DNA of 64,000 nt, taken from positions 62,001 through 126,000 of the forward strand of contig NHNW01000064.1 of the NCBI GenBank assembly GCA_002786025.1, given 5' to 3'. Made by a program: the position numbers and the translations under genes. Shown here piece after piece: positions 34,301-45,321 of the stretch. The DNA comes from Zasmidium citrigriseum. Lineage: Eukaryota > Ascomycota > Dothideomycetes > Mycosphaerellales > Mycosphaerellaceae. The notes below the pieces were generated by a model that made no database searches, had not been told where the DNA came from, and worked only from the letters and a program-made list of their open reading frames with translations. How positions within the stretch are numbered: position 1 is the stretch's first letter; each line of letters starts with the position of its first letter.

Positions 34301-35790
34301 GAGACAGCAGAAGGTCCGTAAGCCTTTGACTGCCTTGCCGGGAATGCTCGCAAAACAGATACAGGACGGCCGCGTCCCTCCGCTTCTGTTGTTGCCGCAG
34401 GTGTTGAACGCATTGACCAGCAAGGACAGTCTTGCCAGCTCCTGGCTCTCCAATACCTTCCATGAAGGTAGACTCTTCCTGCGACATCCACTTCGAAAAC
34501 TCCGGACTCGCCAGGAACCAGGTGCCCGTGCCTTCCAAGTGGTTCTCAAGACTTGCATTGAGAGCATCGCTATGGTTGTCTTTGGTGAGAGAGTCCAGAA
34601 CTTGCTGTCTTTCCTCTGCACCGGATTGATCATACAGCGAGTCAGTGTGCTTATGGATCTCTTCAGTCTTTGCCTGAAGCTGGGACACCTTTTCGTCAAC
34701 TACAAATAATCAGTCGCTGCGTACAAAGAACTGAGCTCATTGACTAACCATTCTTGACCAGTTCCCCAATCCCCTTCTGCACATCAACATCCCTCGATCT
34801 GACATGCTGCAGTAGCTCTTTGGCAAAAGCGGCAGCAGTCGCAGCCGCGTACCTTTGCCAAGTATCGTTCTTCCTCTCATCAGCGTAATCACAGATCCCA
34901 CGAATGACCAGGCAGGGGAAGCTGTTCATTAGTCCACGGGCCTCCATTTCGAAGCAGATGGGGTGAATCTTATGCTCCTCCAGCCAACGAACGATCTCGT
35001 CCCGCTCCTCAGCATTCTTAATGAGCTCATCTCCAGACGCAATGGTGCCGTAGTGTATCTTTGGAAGATCACGGAAGTTCTCCTCGTCCAAAACTCCATC
35101 TTCGGAGACCTCAGCGTCAGCGCCTGTCCTGTCATTCTGAGTGCGCAGAGCCATTCGCAGCGGATCCTTTTGAGCGCCCGGAAATCCATAGGGCTTTCTC
35201 ATCTTCTCATTTCTCTCGAATGCCTTGAGGTACTCATGGATCTTCGAGTCGCTGATCTCATGCCGGGCTTGAAGATCGCCCAGCGCACCAAAAAGAGCCC
35301 CCGGAAGACTGTTCAGAAATCCGTGCATATCATAAACCTTCTTGCCGTCAACGGTTTTGGCCTTCTTCACATCATGCTGGACAACACCTCCATCGGCATC
35401 CGTGGGCTGGCTCACAACCACATCGCCCAAAAAAATCCGCCTCTTCACAGTCACTTTCCCATCATCGCCCACAGCCTCTCCAGTAATCCCCGCTCCAATG
35501 CCCACAAGAAGACCAACCTTCACCCAGGGCAGAGAGGCCCTCAACCCAGCCGTCGTGGAAGCTGCAGCCGAGGTGCCATATTCCCCAGATGGGAGGGAGG
35601 CGATGACGATATTGTGCTTGCCGACCCGGCCCCATGAGTAGTTGTTGTGGTCTGAGCTGTTTTGGAGAAAGTCTTCTGGTGAGTCGTCGTGCTCTTCGTC
35701 GAGGATCTCGAGAGCTGCTGCGAGTTCGCAGGAGAGAGGGGCGATCCAGCCGATGCTGTATGAAGTTGCCCTGTGGGAAGATGAGGACAT
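31341..35790 (-). CDS. NOD-like receptor: PNP_UDP / NACHT / ankyrin / zinc-finger
   Basis: Three exons (35790-34749, 34699-33859, 33807-31341) give 1,449 aa. Residues 1-330 form a nucleoside-phosphorylase-like domain (IGWIAPLSCELAAALEILDE, LLVGIGAGI, ICFEMEARGLMNSFPCLVIR with GICDYAD), a common N-terminus of fungal receptors. A linker leads to the NACHT NTPase: P-loop GIGEPGAGKTVLAG near residue 430, Walker B NIVIDALDECE, and TTSRRD. The winged-helix part keeps FAHFTISEYF. Ankyrin-like repeats cover about 895-1070 (RGRTPLAWAAEGGAERMVRE). The C-terminus has two Cys-rich ZZ-like modules near 1205-1250 and 1300-1350. All motor motifs are intact. Such receptors are linked to allorecognition and immunity-like cell death; the ligand is unknown. 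Confidence 0.9.
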
Positions 35791-36381
35791 ATCGAAACGA
35801 AATGTAAACAGTGGATAGTGCCTGATATCCCGACCTGGTGGGCGGGAGGAAAGGAGATATATCCATGGCGGGCGTCTGCTTTTCTCCCGACGATGTGGTG
35901 TTGTTTGTAGATCTGATGCCTGTATGTGACCTTTTTGTCTTTGTCTTTGCATTGATGCAAAGGTCAGACTGCATAAGAGTCTCGCTGTATTGTAGCGCTT
36001 TGATGCAGTCAATGGCCTGTCTCGTTTCCTGTAAAACTAGTAGAATGCCGCAAGATTGTCGTAGTAGCTCCATAATGTTGGATGATACCACAAAGCAAAC
36101 CGAAAGGGGAAGATAAATGGCCTGATAGTCAATCAGCATACAGAGAAGAGCGTGTTTCCTGCTCAGTGTATACGTACCTACAACCATGAAAGTATAGGCA
36201 AGACCTACCGGCTGTGAGGTGGAGGTGGGATGAGCCCCGCGAGTGAATGAATCCCCGGCAACACATCGGCACGGCCATGGCCCGTGCGTTGCCATCTCCC
36301 TTCCGCCACCTTCTCCTCGTCCTCGATCATTCTCCACTTCTGCACCACTGACGACCGTATACCAACATAGCAGTCAACAGC
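35791..36381. promoter_or_regulatory. Shared divergent promoter of receptor and F-box-like paralog B
   Basis: The receptor starts at 35790 on the minus strand and the F-box-like gene at 36382 on the plus strand, leaving 591 bp for both promoters. Co-regulation is possible. I see no clear TATA element on either side. In-frame ATGs upstream of 35790 exist but add residues without family similarity. Confidence 0.45.
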
Positions 36382-37911
36382 ATGGCCACAGCACCATCCA
36401 CGGAGAACAGATCTCGTTATCCCGACGAGATCCTCGAAAACATCTTCACCAACCTCCGGCTCCCATCCGCCTCGACGATCGGATGTGAGCGATACGAACC
36501 AGGCGCTCCCGCCAACCACCACGCAGAGCTCAAGAGAAGCCTGCGCACTCTCGCCGCGGTCTCAAGGGCCAGCAAGCAGTTCAACCGGGTCATGAAGCCG
36601 ATCATGTTCGCCATATTCCCAGGGCAAAGCGCGGCGAATCCTCTCCTCTTCATCCGCAGCATTCGGAAGGACCGTGGCCTCGGCGCACTTGTGAAGGAGA
36701 TGGTGGTGGATGCTTGGAGGATCCCGCCGCAGAAGCGTTATGGATGGGTTCAGCTGGTCAATCTCACCACGCCGACCCAGCTCCTCGAGTTCATTCTGAA
36801 GGAGCCGTCCTGGAATGATGCTGTCCCGACGCTTCTGCTCCTACTCTGTACCAAGATCGAGACCCTGGCCTTCTCGGTGCCTGTGGGATACAGGGCGAAC
36901 CAAGGGATGTGTGGTCTGTTCGATCAGCTCTTTCGCCTGGTCCCAGATCCGTCGTCGAATGAAGAAGGAGAGCCCGAAGCCAAATCCCGCCTCCCACTGA
37001 AGAAGTTGAAGACATTGCAGCTTCATCATCTGGACAAGGACTCATTTCGAACTCTGAACGGACTCGAGCCTCTCCTCCACGTCAAGTCTCTAGAGTCGCC
37101 AACAGTCTACCGCTTCTCTCGCCACGTCGATAAGAGCATCCAAATGTGGCAGCTTCACCATCTTCAGTACCTCAATCTGTCCAGATGCACATTCAATGCG
37201 GAAGGCTTGCCATCTGTCCTGCGAGCTTGCACTGGGCTCCGATCCCTCAGCGTCACCTTTGCTGGATACGTCTTCTGCGCCGGCCAGTATTGCCATCTCA
37301 ACCAGCCGGTCAGTCTGTGGACTATCGGCGATATCATCCAGCGGCAGATGCCACATCTTCGACAGCTGCGCCTTGATGACCGCGAAGCCACACCAGTCGG
37401 GGGGAAGATGTTCCCGTCGTTCAAACAAGGTCCGGCTCTGGAGGAACTGGCGATCAACGAGGCGTGCTTCGGGGGGTACGAAGGCTCCAACCTGCAGAGT
37501 CTGCCTCTCGTCGAGATGCTCCCATCCTCCTTACGCCACCTCGCCATCCTTCGCTCAAACCAGTGGTGGGACGCAGCAGTCCATGAGCCCGACATCAACG
37601 ACTACGTCGATCAGAATACGGGTGTGGCTTATCGCATGAGCAACATCCACGACAAGGTCTTCGAGTTGCTGAGAGACTGTGCGGAGCAGCTGCCAGAGCT
37701 CAAGACCATTTCCATCGACACACCGCTTGAATTCGGAAAGGCTGTCGGGGAGTTAGGATGGGAGCGTGAGCGTGTTGTTGGAGACCCGATGTTGGCACAG
37801 CCGAAGGTTTGGACGGAGCCGAGCCTGGAGAAGGTCAAGGTTGAGTGGGCGGAGTGGTCGAGAAAGAATATGTCGACTGTGTTGCTGAGGCGGGTTGAAC
37901 CAGAATGGTAA
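36382..37911 (+). CDS. F-box-like protein with leucine-rich C-terminal region (paralog B)
   Basis: A single exon encodes 509 aa. RYPDEILENIFTNLRLPSAS (residues 12-31) parallels LPNEILENIFSRFKLPGA of the gene at 29004-30788. Other shared landmarks are PGQSAANPLLFIRSI, LQYLNLSRCTFNAEGL, LEELAINEACFGGYEG, LRHLAILRSNQWWDAA and LKTISIDTPLEFGKAVGELG, ending VLLRRV. It is 85 residues shorter, mainly through smaller loops near the N-terminus and middle. Likely role: substrate adaptor of an SCF ubiquitin ligase, inferred from the F-box-like N-terminus. It shares a divergent promoter with the NACHT receptor. Confidence 0.75.
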   Translation: MATAPSTENRSRYPDEILENIFTNLRLPSASTIGCERYEPGAPANHHAELKRSLRTLAAVSRASKQFNRVMKPIMFAIFPGQSAANPLLFIRSIRKDRGLGALVKEMVVDAWRIPPQKRYGWVQLVNLTTPTQLLEFILKEPSWNDAVPTLLLLLCTKIETLAFSVPVGYRANQGMCGLFDQLFRLVPDPSSNEEGEPEAKSRLPLKKLKTLQLHHLDKDSFRTLNGLEPLLHVKSLESPTVYRFSRHVDKSIQMWQLHHLQYLNLSRCTFNAEGLPSVLRACTGLRSLSVTFAGYVFCAGQYCHLNQPVSLWTIGDIIQRQMPHLRQLRLDDREATPVGGKMFPSFKQGPALEELAINEACFGGYEGSNLQSLPLVEMLPSSLRHLAILRSNQWWDAAVHEPDINDYVDQNTGVAYRMSNIHDKVFELLRDCAEQLPELKTISIDTPLEFGKAVGELGWERERVVGDPMLAQPKVWTEPSLEKVKVEWAEWSRKNMSTVLLRRVEPEW

Positions 37912-38506
37912 AGACTGCTTCCAAATGAGCACAGGACAGAGCTCTCGAAGAAAGCGATGCCTAAGGTTTCCTTGTGATTGAAGGAGAAGGATGCTGCTTC
38001 ATGACATTGAGGAGGATTTCGGGCGTCGGCTTCAGCATACCCACTGCCATGAGTTCTTAGAAGCATCGGCGCTCACGATTCTCATAATTTCGCATGTCGG
38101 TTTATTTCCCGTATGCTCGATGCTCCCGAATCGCTTTTGTTACGCCCTCGGATCGTGAGGCTGAAAAAGGGCCAAATCGCCAACGCCAGTCTTTGTTCGT
38201 AGCTGAATAGCATCTTGATCACTATTGTACTCGACGCGTCTTACCTGCTTTGCTGTCTGGTCCTTCCCGTGCTGCACGCGCCTTCGGACACGACCTTGTT
38301 GATAGTCATATCGACGAAGCGGCGTGAAAGGAGGAGGTGAAGTCGGAGATGGAAGTCAGGGGCAAGGAAGATCCGACCTTGACGTCAGTGGGCCGAGGTC
38401 CGTTGAGCTCCTTCAACTCCCTCAACGTCGACGACAACAACAACTTCTCCTTCTTCAGCATCAACAACAACAGTATCAATATCGACAGTATCATTATCCA
38501 GCCAAG
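37912..38506. other. Intergenic, promoter of MAPEG gene
   Basis: No gene seen. The last 110 bp before the MAPEG start are rich in CAA and TCAA triplets on the plus strand and probably form an unstructured 5' leader. Confidence 0.5.
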
Positions 38507-39107
38507 ATGTCCGCCACAACAGGTAAGCAACACATCTCACCAGAAGCTCGTTCGATCCTCCGGCTCCATCCCCTGCAGCCAGCCGCAGCCATTGTGCCAC
38601 GACGACTAATCAACCCGCAACCTCACCTCATCAACATGCTGAGTGATCAATCAATTCGCTCACTAATGATCTTATCCAGCCCTCGGCCTCAACCTCCCCA
38701 TAACAGCCACCTTCGCCGCCCCGCTCAGCGCGTATTACCTCTTCCTGCAATCCCGCGTCGTCTACCACCGCCTCAACACGCAAACCTCCCTCGGCGACAC
38801 GCAATCCACGCTCCCCTCCCACGACGCTCTCCTCGCCTCCGTGCGCGCACAGACAAACTTCGCCGAGAACGTCCCGCTCGCGCTCCTCCTCGCGGCTGTC
38901 GTGGAGCACAATGGCGGGAGCAAGAAAGCTCTGACGTATGCGCTCAGTGCGTTGTGTGTGTTTAGGGTTGCGCATGCGGAGTTTGGGGTTATGATGGAGA
39001 AGTATATGGGGAGGGGACGGCCGGTGGGGTATTTTGGGACGCAGGCGGTTGTGGCTTATTTGGCGGGTTTGGCGGGGTGGTTGACGAAGGGGTATTGGGG
39101 GTTCTAA
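38507..39107 (+). CDS. MAPEG family membrane protein (glutathione/eicosanoid metabolism type)
   Basis: Two exons (38507-38522, 38680-39107) give 147 aa; exon one is only 16 nt (MSATT plus one base). Four hydrophobic segments are spaced as in MAPEG proteins. The core RAQTNFAENVPLALLLAAVVEHNGG with a downstream FRVAHAEFG matches the R-x-x-x-N-x-x-E-x-x-P signature that binds glutathione in microsomal glutathione S-transferases. Fungal members of this branch are often annotated only as MAPEG; detoxification of lipid peroxides or xenobiotics in the ER is inferred. The length is normal for the family. Confidence 0.85.
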
Positions 39108-40687
39108 GAGTTGAGGTTGATAGGATGGAGGTGGATGGGTGAGAAGAGAGAGGAGTGGAACTAGTCCATGAAGCATTTGTACAGAAGAGATAGATTGAGG
39201 ATGTCAAGAGCATCAGCCCAGTAAGGAGCATAACAGCGCTCGCGAGTGTACAGTGTAATCAAAGTCGTTCTCTTACAATGGTTAAGACAACTTTTCATGA
39301 GCGAAGGACAGTCACATTCAACGGTCTCTTCGTTGAAGAGGGCAAGCCTAAGGTCAAGGCGAAAGCAGACGTGGCACGGTATAGCTAATCGCAAAGGAGA
39401 TTGACATCAAAAAGCTAAGTGCATTCAAGCAACGATATCTCATCCACTTACTAACGAAAGAGCCAACGAGCAGGTCAAAACCTCAATCTCCATCACCCTC
39501 ACAAAAGCCAAAACTGAATTTCACCTCACCCGCGCAAAAAGGGAACCTCCGCGGGAATCGAACCCTCGCCTCGCCATACCGCCGCCGTCGCCGCTGCCGC
39601 TGAACAGAGAGAAAGAGAAATTTGATAGTCACCTTTGAGATAGACCACGTCACCTGATGTGGAAGTGAAAGCGAGCTGAGCGCTCTGATTGAATGATGGA
39701 GGTGATGGTTTTGGGCTCACTTATGAAGGTTAAGAAGGTGAGGGCGGACATGTGAAGATTGTGAAGGGACGGGGTGCAGACGAGGGATGGAAGGGGTGAT
39801 GGCAAGGGTTGGATGGATGGATGCTGCTGTCAATGGAGTGGATGCTGGGGATGGATATGGTTTTGTTGTATTGGTGAGAGGTTTCTCATCGATCTAGATG
39901 GTCTTCAAGTGAGGTCTTCTATTAACTCCACCAGGTGGAAGGCCAAACTTCGTGAGAGTCACGGAGCGGAACAGCTACGAACGCAGCTTCGACTTGCCAC
40001 GCACCTCCTCGATGAGCAGCACCCAAGACCTTAACAACAACGACTTGATGCACGACGCGATTGGACATGAACATAGCAGCATACCTCAATAACGACTTGA
40101 AGCAAGAGAGGGATATAATCTGCATGAGATGAACGAGGAGGCTTGATTGACGTATAGCAGGCACAAAGCGCCGGATAAAGAGATGGCTTCGATACTTCAT
40201 CCTCGACCTCGCCACATCCGAGGTCTTCCTCTCCGCCGGCATACGCGTCAGCCCTCCAATTCAACCATGGCCGCTTGATTCCGTATCTTCCGATTTGAGT
40301 GTAACACCGATGAACGCCCAAAAGCAGCGCAAACCATCACCGTCAGCCTCCTCAGGTGACTTCCCCGGAGCTTCATGAACGCCTTTCGTTTCGGTCGCAG
40401 TTGATCAGCAGCACCAGCCCGTGGACCTCTGCACTCGGCACCAACATACCGTGGCTTCGCACTCCTCTCCGGTTGTGCATGTGGCGACGAAAATGGTGAA
40501 GAAGGTTATGAACACACTTGATTCAAAGGAGAACTCCCGGCAGCTCAAGAAGCACCGCAACGCCGCCCATGGATTCCACCCGAAAGAAATCCCAACACCG
40601 AATCATCAATGTCCCGCACTACCGACATGAAACACACGGCTATACTGCAGTGTCGCCCTTGCCTTCAGGTTCCCCCACCGAGAGGGC
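39108..40687. other. Intergenic between MAPEG gene and the small-gene array
   Basis: It contains a tRNA-like element (39536-39655). A Cys-rich frame at 39161-39394 (-) has no ATG and no fitting splice partner. Other short frames show no domain. Confidence 0.5.
39536..39655 (-). tRNA. Degenerate tRNA-like element
   Basis: The minus strand has a perfect B box (GGTTCGATTCC, 39564-39554) followed by a pol III type T5 run at 39540-39536. About 60 nt upstream the block GTGACTATCAAA occurs, nearly identical to GTAACTATCAAA in the element at 61.4 kb. Both are followed by a T/C-rich run and a GC-rich segment. I could not fold a proper acceptor stem or find a good A box, so it is more likely a pseudogene or tRNA-derived SINE than an active tRNA. 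If the shared block is an anticodon loop, the anticodon would read CAA (Leu). Confidence 0.35.
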
Positions 40688-40891
40688 TCATGGTTTTTTT
40701 GCGTTGGGATTCTTCTTCCAACAACGCGGACAATCGAAGTCCCTCTGAATACCATCGCCATCAGACTTGACACTGCTCAAACAGGCCTGCGAACGGAACC
40801 AGTTTCTGCCATACTCTCGAGCCCTCCAACAGGGCCTTCGCTCCCATTGGAAGTGGCCGCAGGTCCATTGGGTCTTAACTTCTGTGCACAT
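40688..40891 (-). CDS. Small Cys/His-rich Met-Cys protein, array member 1
   Basis: 67 aa from the first ATG of the frame. Metal-ligand-like residues: C2, C11, H13, C21, then C37 and the pair C54-P-R-C57. The start MCTEVKTQWTCGH shows the array signature C-x8-C-x-H. No signal peptide or membrane segment; a basic C-terminus (KKNPNAKKP). Upstream in-frame codons lack ATG, so the Met-Cys start is well supported. It is the most downstream, leftmost member of the array. I do not recognise the family; zinc binding is inferred. Confidence 0.6.
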   Translation of the reverse strand: MCTEVKTQWTCGHFQWERRPCWRAREYGRNWFRSQACLSSVKSDGDGIQRDFDCPRCWKKNPNAKKP

Positions 40892-41507
40892 GATGGGGGA
40901 TTTAGGGAAGTGCTGGTTTCGCGTCAAGGTAGAGGGAATCTGGCGAACGTTTCGGAAAATAGCTGCGCGGGAAGTGGGAGGAGCTTTGGCTGGTGGAAGA
41001 CTGCCTGGATGTGAAGGACAATCCTTGAAAATAAGACGGTGGAAGAGGCGTGGGTGGAAAGAGGTTTCAAGAAGTGCAAGGAGGCTTATAAGGACCGCTG
41101 GAGACGGTCATGCGGTACTTGGCAATCCATGTGCAACTCATGGGTTTCCACTCGAGCGCTGGCTCGCGAAGCGTATCAAACGTTTGTTCGAACACCCGGA
41201 GGCTGTGGCGATGCACACGACCTGGTCAGCTCTGGCAAGCAGCTTTAGACACAATCATGTTCTGTGGCGACGAAACGGGGGATAATGTGAAACAGGAGGT
41301 TGAATGATGATGCAGACTCATGAACATTAGCATACAGATTCGACACAACATCGAGGAGGCAAGCGTCTAGCGAGACCCCAATCCGTTACGAACGCTCCAC
41401 CCCGCTACACTGTCCTCCGAGCTAAATGAACATGCAAACACGCACCGCTAGCATCGATCGGCCATTCTCTCTTCCACATGACCTTCGCCGGCGCATCGGA
41501 TCCACAT

Positions 41508-41738
41508 TCAACTCCCCAGCTCCTCCGACGGATGCTGTCCTCGTATCTCAGGGGCACGACGTCTGCACTCCTGGCAGTCGTCGGGCAACTTTTCGGGCTC
41601 CTCATCCTCCACCATTCCATCACAGCGTTGCCGGTTGAAAAACGGCCATTTGCTGTGAGCTTCGTATGGCGCACAACGGCGTATGTTGTAACATTTGTAA
41701 TGGCCGCACTTCCACAAAATCTTCTTGAGCGTGCACAT
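41508..41738 (-). CDS. Small Cys/His-rich Met-Cys protein, array member 2
   Basis: 76 aa. C2, C11, H13, C22 in the array spacing, with extra C16 and C39, then C55-x2-C58 (CQEC). A basic core (MCTLKKILWKCGHYKC) is followed by an acidic stretch (EDEEPEKLPDD). The frame is open for 52 codons further upstream but without ATG, so this is the first possible start. About 0.6 kb separates it from member 1. Short-form member: CCHC block plus one CxxC. Confidence 0.6.
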   Translation of the reverse strand: MCTLKKILWKCGHYKCYNIRRCAPYEAHSKWPFFNRQRCDGMVEDEEPEKLPDDCQECRRRAPEIRGQHPSEELGS

Positions 41739-42285
41739 GGTGGGAGCTTTGGAGAGAGCTGGAACTGATGGACTCGGGTGCGTGTGCGAAGAGTCGGTAC
41801 GGGAGAAAACCAGAGGAGCTGGTACTGATGGCTGGCTATTCAGAGAAGGTGTTGCCCTTGGGCCGGAGGGTTTGAAAAGGGAGAGCCAGGGCAACTTGAC
41901 GGAGATGAGAACTCGGGCACATGGAGACGTTTACATGTGCCCGACGGCACGCATTTGTGTTTGCGAAGGTCTGCTGAGGACTGTTTGGTCGCCGCCCGCA
42001 CGCCGACCTTCCAAACTGATCGAGCAATGGCCCGAACACGTGTGCGACTTCGAGTTCTCCACGATTGACCTTCTAGATAGTAGCGAACAGCAGTACACGG
42101 TATTGGTCAAACTCCATTGACAATCCCCACAGCGCTCACTTAGTATCTTGACGCTAGCCTCCAATTACATGAGACGAAACACGAAAACACGAGAAGACCA
42201 GCTTGACCAACATGGAAAACCCATCCATCGCAGTCGTTGACCCCAGCCTCCAAATCGAAACCCGCCCACACAACCATCGTGGGCG

Positions 42286-42486
42286 TTACCGTCGATCGTG
42301 CGCACGGCATTTAGGACACTTTCGAAACCAGCTGCGGCTCGGCGAAGTGTCAGGCTCAATGTGGTGCCGAACGGTGAAGTAGTAGAAGCCGCTCTGCTCT
42401 TGCTTCTTCGTATATTCCCGGCAGCGGGCGATTTTCCGATTCGTCAAATGACCGCACCGCCATTTGATGTCCTTGTTTCGGCACAT
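42286..42486 (-). CDS. Small Cys/His-rich Met-Cys protein, array member 3
   Basis: 66 aa. C2, C11, H13 and C22 (MCRNKDIKWRCGH), then an aromatic stretch (GFYYFTVRHH) and C57-P-K-C60 near the C-terminus. Strongly basic. The upstream open frame has no ATG. With member 1 it shares R-x-C at the end of the CCHC block and CPxC near the C-terminus, so members 1-3 look like a close subgroup. Confidence 0.6.
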   Translation of the reverse strand: MCRNKDIKWRCGHLTNRKIARCREYTKKQEQSGFYYFTVRHHIEPDTSPSRSWFRKCPKCRAHDRR

Positions 42487-43059
42487 GATAAGCTCACTGG
42501 GAAGACTGGCACCGGTCGAAGGGGAGTATCTGTGTAGATTGAAGGTTGATCCAGGTGGGTTAGGATGTTGGATTGGAGGATGCGTGGAGATTTGGGTGTT
42601 GAGCGAGGCTTGATGCAGGAGAGCTGCAAAGCAGATAGAGGTCTTGGGAACAGAGCACGCGGCTGTTGACAATCCGTCAGCAACTTTTTGGCCACTCTCC
42701 CACCCGGTGACTCGAAAAGCATAGTCGGCGTTTGCTTTCAAGCGCAGGCAGGGCGGCGGTGGCGACTCACAGGGCACGACTAGATTCACAAATGGCGGGT
42801 GGCATCAAGCTCATGCTTAGGCGGCATTGCATGAGCAAGAGGAAGTGGAGCAAGATCAAGCCTCGTTAACATTAACATATATCTCAGCCGTACAACAGTC
42901 CGACCGAGCCCTAGAAACGACATTCAACACAATCCGGAACATGAGCACCTCCCTCATGCAAGGCGCCCAAAATCAAAACCATCGATCGTGTGCTAACAAA
43001 GACTCCAGCCTGCAAAAGAGTTACGCTATGTATAAATCATATCTCAACGTCTTCGTCTG

Positions 43060-43389
43060 TCAATCTTCTTTGGCCATCGAAGCATCCTCGCTGGTCGTCA
43101 CCTTGAAGCCATGCCGACAGGCCATGCATTCCTTGTCCTTAACGAAGTGCGGCTTGCACCCTAGATTTCTTCGCGGGTGGGACCACATCATGTGTTTGCA
43201 GGTGAAGAAGAAGGTATCGGAGGGCTCTTCGCACCTTATGCCCGTCGGGCAGTCTGGGCAAGGCTCCGGCTCGATGGGGGCGTTTCTGAATGTGGGCTGA
43301 GCACACAGTGTGCCGTAAGTGTTGCATGGCTTCGTAGTGATTTCCAATGCGTGGCCACAGGGGAAGCGAAAGAGTATGACGATGCACAT
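43060..43389 (-). CDS. Small Cys/His-rich Met-Cys protein, array member 4 (long form)
   Basis: 109 aa. C2, C11, H13, C22, then C44-P-D-C47, C64-K-H66 and C88-M-A-C91. This long form adds a second CxH and a second CxxC to the short-form plan. The N-terminus is more hydrophobic (MCIVILFRFPCGH) but too short for a signal peptide. Nine Cys besides C2; His residues around 66-71. The distance C22 to the first CxxC (21 residues) is the same as in members 6 and 5 within one residue. Confidence 0.65.
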   Translation of the reverse strand: MCIVILFRFPCGHALEITTKPCNTYGTLCAQPTFRNAPIEPEPCPDCPTGIRCEEPSDTFFFTCKHMMWSHPRRNLGCKPHFVKDKECMACRHGFKVTTSEDASMAKED

Positions 43390-43719
43390 GTTCGTTGAGG
43401 AAAGGCGTCGACGTTTGCGGAATTCGCTATGTGCTATGTGATAGTGTCGATGTAGAAGAAGAGGACATCAGCTCAGCCTGAAGTACTTTCAAGCGTTTGC
43501 GATTAACAAATGCATTTGCCGCTCCGCACGGGTCCACGATGTCAAACACGCTGGAATACATGAAGAGCCTGTCAAACCGCCCTGCACATCAAGTTTGAGA
43601 AAACAGAAGCTAACAAAAATTGTCGCCCCAATTCCCACCTAAAGGAATACACACAAGTTCAAACACCAGGGCAAGATCAAACGTTTGCAACATCCACAAC
43701 CCCTCGCCGCACCTCAAGC

Positions 43720-44037
43720 CTACTTCCCTCCACCCGACGCCGTGTGGTCATCGCCATGCATTCCGCCGCACCGAAAACAGAACTCAGGATGAATTTGCTC
43801 GGCAACAGCGCCCAATTCGTAAGCACGACTAACCGTTGAAAGAACAACGAGGCGGCCATTTGGGCAGATGTGGTTCATGATATTCGACTTCCTTGAGCAA
43901 ACTAGACACTCGTCTGCTTCGCTCTTCTTAGAGCTGGGGTGTGTCCAAGTTGAACACCCGATGATGCCGCAAGGGTCGTAGACGATCCAAACGATGTGGG
44001 GGCAGCCGGGGTGGTCGTAGACTCTAGCCTTACACAT
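43720..44037 (-). CDS. Small Cys/His-rich Met-Cys protein, array member 5 (long form)
   Basis: 105 aa. C2, C12, H14, C23 (one residue longer than the usual spacing), C28, C44-L-V-C47, C58 and C87-F-R-C90, ending in a His/Gly tail. A TATA element (TATAAAT, minus strand, 44149-44143) lies 106 bp upstream. The start context ACTCGAAATGTG is shared exactly with member 7, which points to common descent of the promoter-proximal part too. Confidence 0.65.
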   Translation of the reverse strand: MCKARVYDHPGCPHIVWIVYDPCGIIGCSTWTHPSSKKSEADECLVCSRKSNIMNHICPNGRLVVLSTVSRAYELGAVAEQIHPEFCFRCGGMHGDDHTASGGGK

Positions 44038-44346
44038 TTCGAGTCGTCGAACAATGGGTTCTGGAGGATTGGAATGGGCGGAGTGTATGATCTGATCGCG
44101 GATTGAGTGAGGGTCGATGGAAATGAAGTAGGAAATCAGAACATTTATACATCGTAAAAAGAGCTGTCACTCGACCTCGTCATTCCTTAATCTTTTGAAT
44201 CATTGCTATTTACTCACATCGCCCGAAGAGTGTGACCATAGACAATGGCTTCTAGGTCACCCGCTTCCAACGAACCGAGCACACCAAAGGGGCAGATGGC
44301 AATTTCTAGTGTCGAGGATGACCGCAACGTGATCGCCATTGATCAA

Positions 44347-44673
44347 TCACGTAGTCCCAGCGCCCGCGCCATCACTCCCATCATCTGCCCGCACAGGGCA
44401 CAGCCAGCAGTTATGTGGCTCGATGATCGGCTCAGCACTGGCAGCATCATCGACCCCGCCGGTGCCGCTGGTGACATCGTGAAACTCGTGGCCGCACTTG
44501 AAAAGGCACACCTTGGCATCAGAACGATGAAAGCAGGCTGGGCATAGCCCGCCTCGATTCTCGTTTCTTCCCGACCTCTTGATCGTGCTGCAAGAGCCAC
44601 TGTTTCGGCACGTCTGGACTACCAAGGCCCATTCGTGGCGACATGCAAACCTGCAGTATATTCCGTAGCACAT
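44347..44673 (-). CDS. Small Cys/His-rich Met-Cys protein, array member 6 (long form)
   Basis: 108 aa. C2, C11, H13, C22 (MCYGIYCRFACRH), then C44-P-A-C47, C60-G-H62 and C89-W-L-C92. This is the clearest long-form example: CCHC, CxxC, CxH, CxxC. The CxH of the second half (FKCGHEF) resembles the CGH of the first block, hinting at an internal duplication. A TATA-like CATAAAAG lies about 140 bp upstream. The C-terminus is rich in Gly and Asp. Confidence 0.65.
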   Translation of the reverse strand: MCYGIYCRFACRHEWALVVQTCRNSGSCSTIKRSGRNENRGGLCPACFHRSDAKVCLFKCGHEFHDVTSGTGGVDDAASAEPIIEPHNCWLCPVRADDGSDGAGAGTT

Positions 44674-45321
44674 GTCTGAATGGATGTTGCGTAGTTGTTG
44701 AAGATCGGGTGAGGTGAGGTTGCTGGCTGCGAAGTTCGGTGTGGTTGATGAGGTCCAAGGACGACGTTGAGAATACGGGAAGAGAGATCAGAGTCTGGTC
44801 CAGGAGCTTTTATGTGAACTTGGGAAGGGTCTTTGATCAAAGACCATCATTGAGTAAAGTGCCGTGGATCATACGAGAATTTCTAGTGATATCTTTGGCG
44901 ATTCCAGTTCACTTTGACAGAAATGCATCGAACAGAAGTGCAAAGACATGGAATGCATAGTCTGTCTGGCAAGCAACAACGCGAGCGTAGCTCCTATGCG
45001 CTACTAGCTGCATCGTAGAGCCAAATTGTATCCCAAAATCACGCGGCGGCGATGTATCCCAGAAGCTGGAAGCCACACGAACATTCCACATCTATCACCC
45101 CTATGGAAAATCTCCAACCTCACGATTGAGTACATAGCATTACCCCCAAATCAAGACTTCAACTCAGACAATGCATGGCATCTCGCTCGGACGCTAGAAG
45201 CCCCTTGTACAACAACTTCATGAAAACAAAATCACTCGAAGATACGCACTCATCGTCGTCGAGCTCAAAAAGCCCCACAAACCCACTCCAGAGGGTGATC
45301 CTTCGCTCATGTCTGAGATCG

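Noticed and set aside
33855..34688. Treating the NACHT part as a separate gene
   Set aside because: It has no stop or promoter between it and the flanking exons, and splice phases join all three parts into one receptor.
39161..39394. Cys-rich minus-strand frame next to the MAPEG gene
   Set aside because: It lacks an ATG, and the only nearby donor does not join it in frame. The cysteine spacing differs from the array family, so I did not count it as a thirteenth member.
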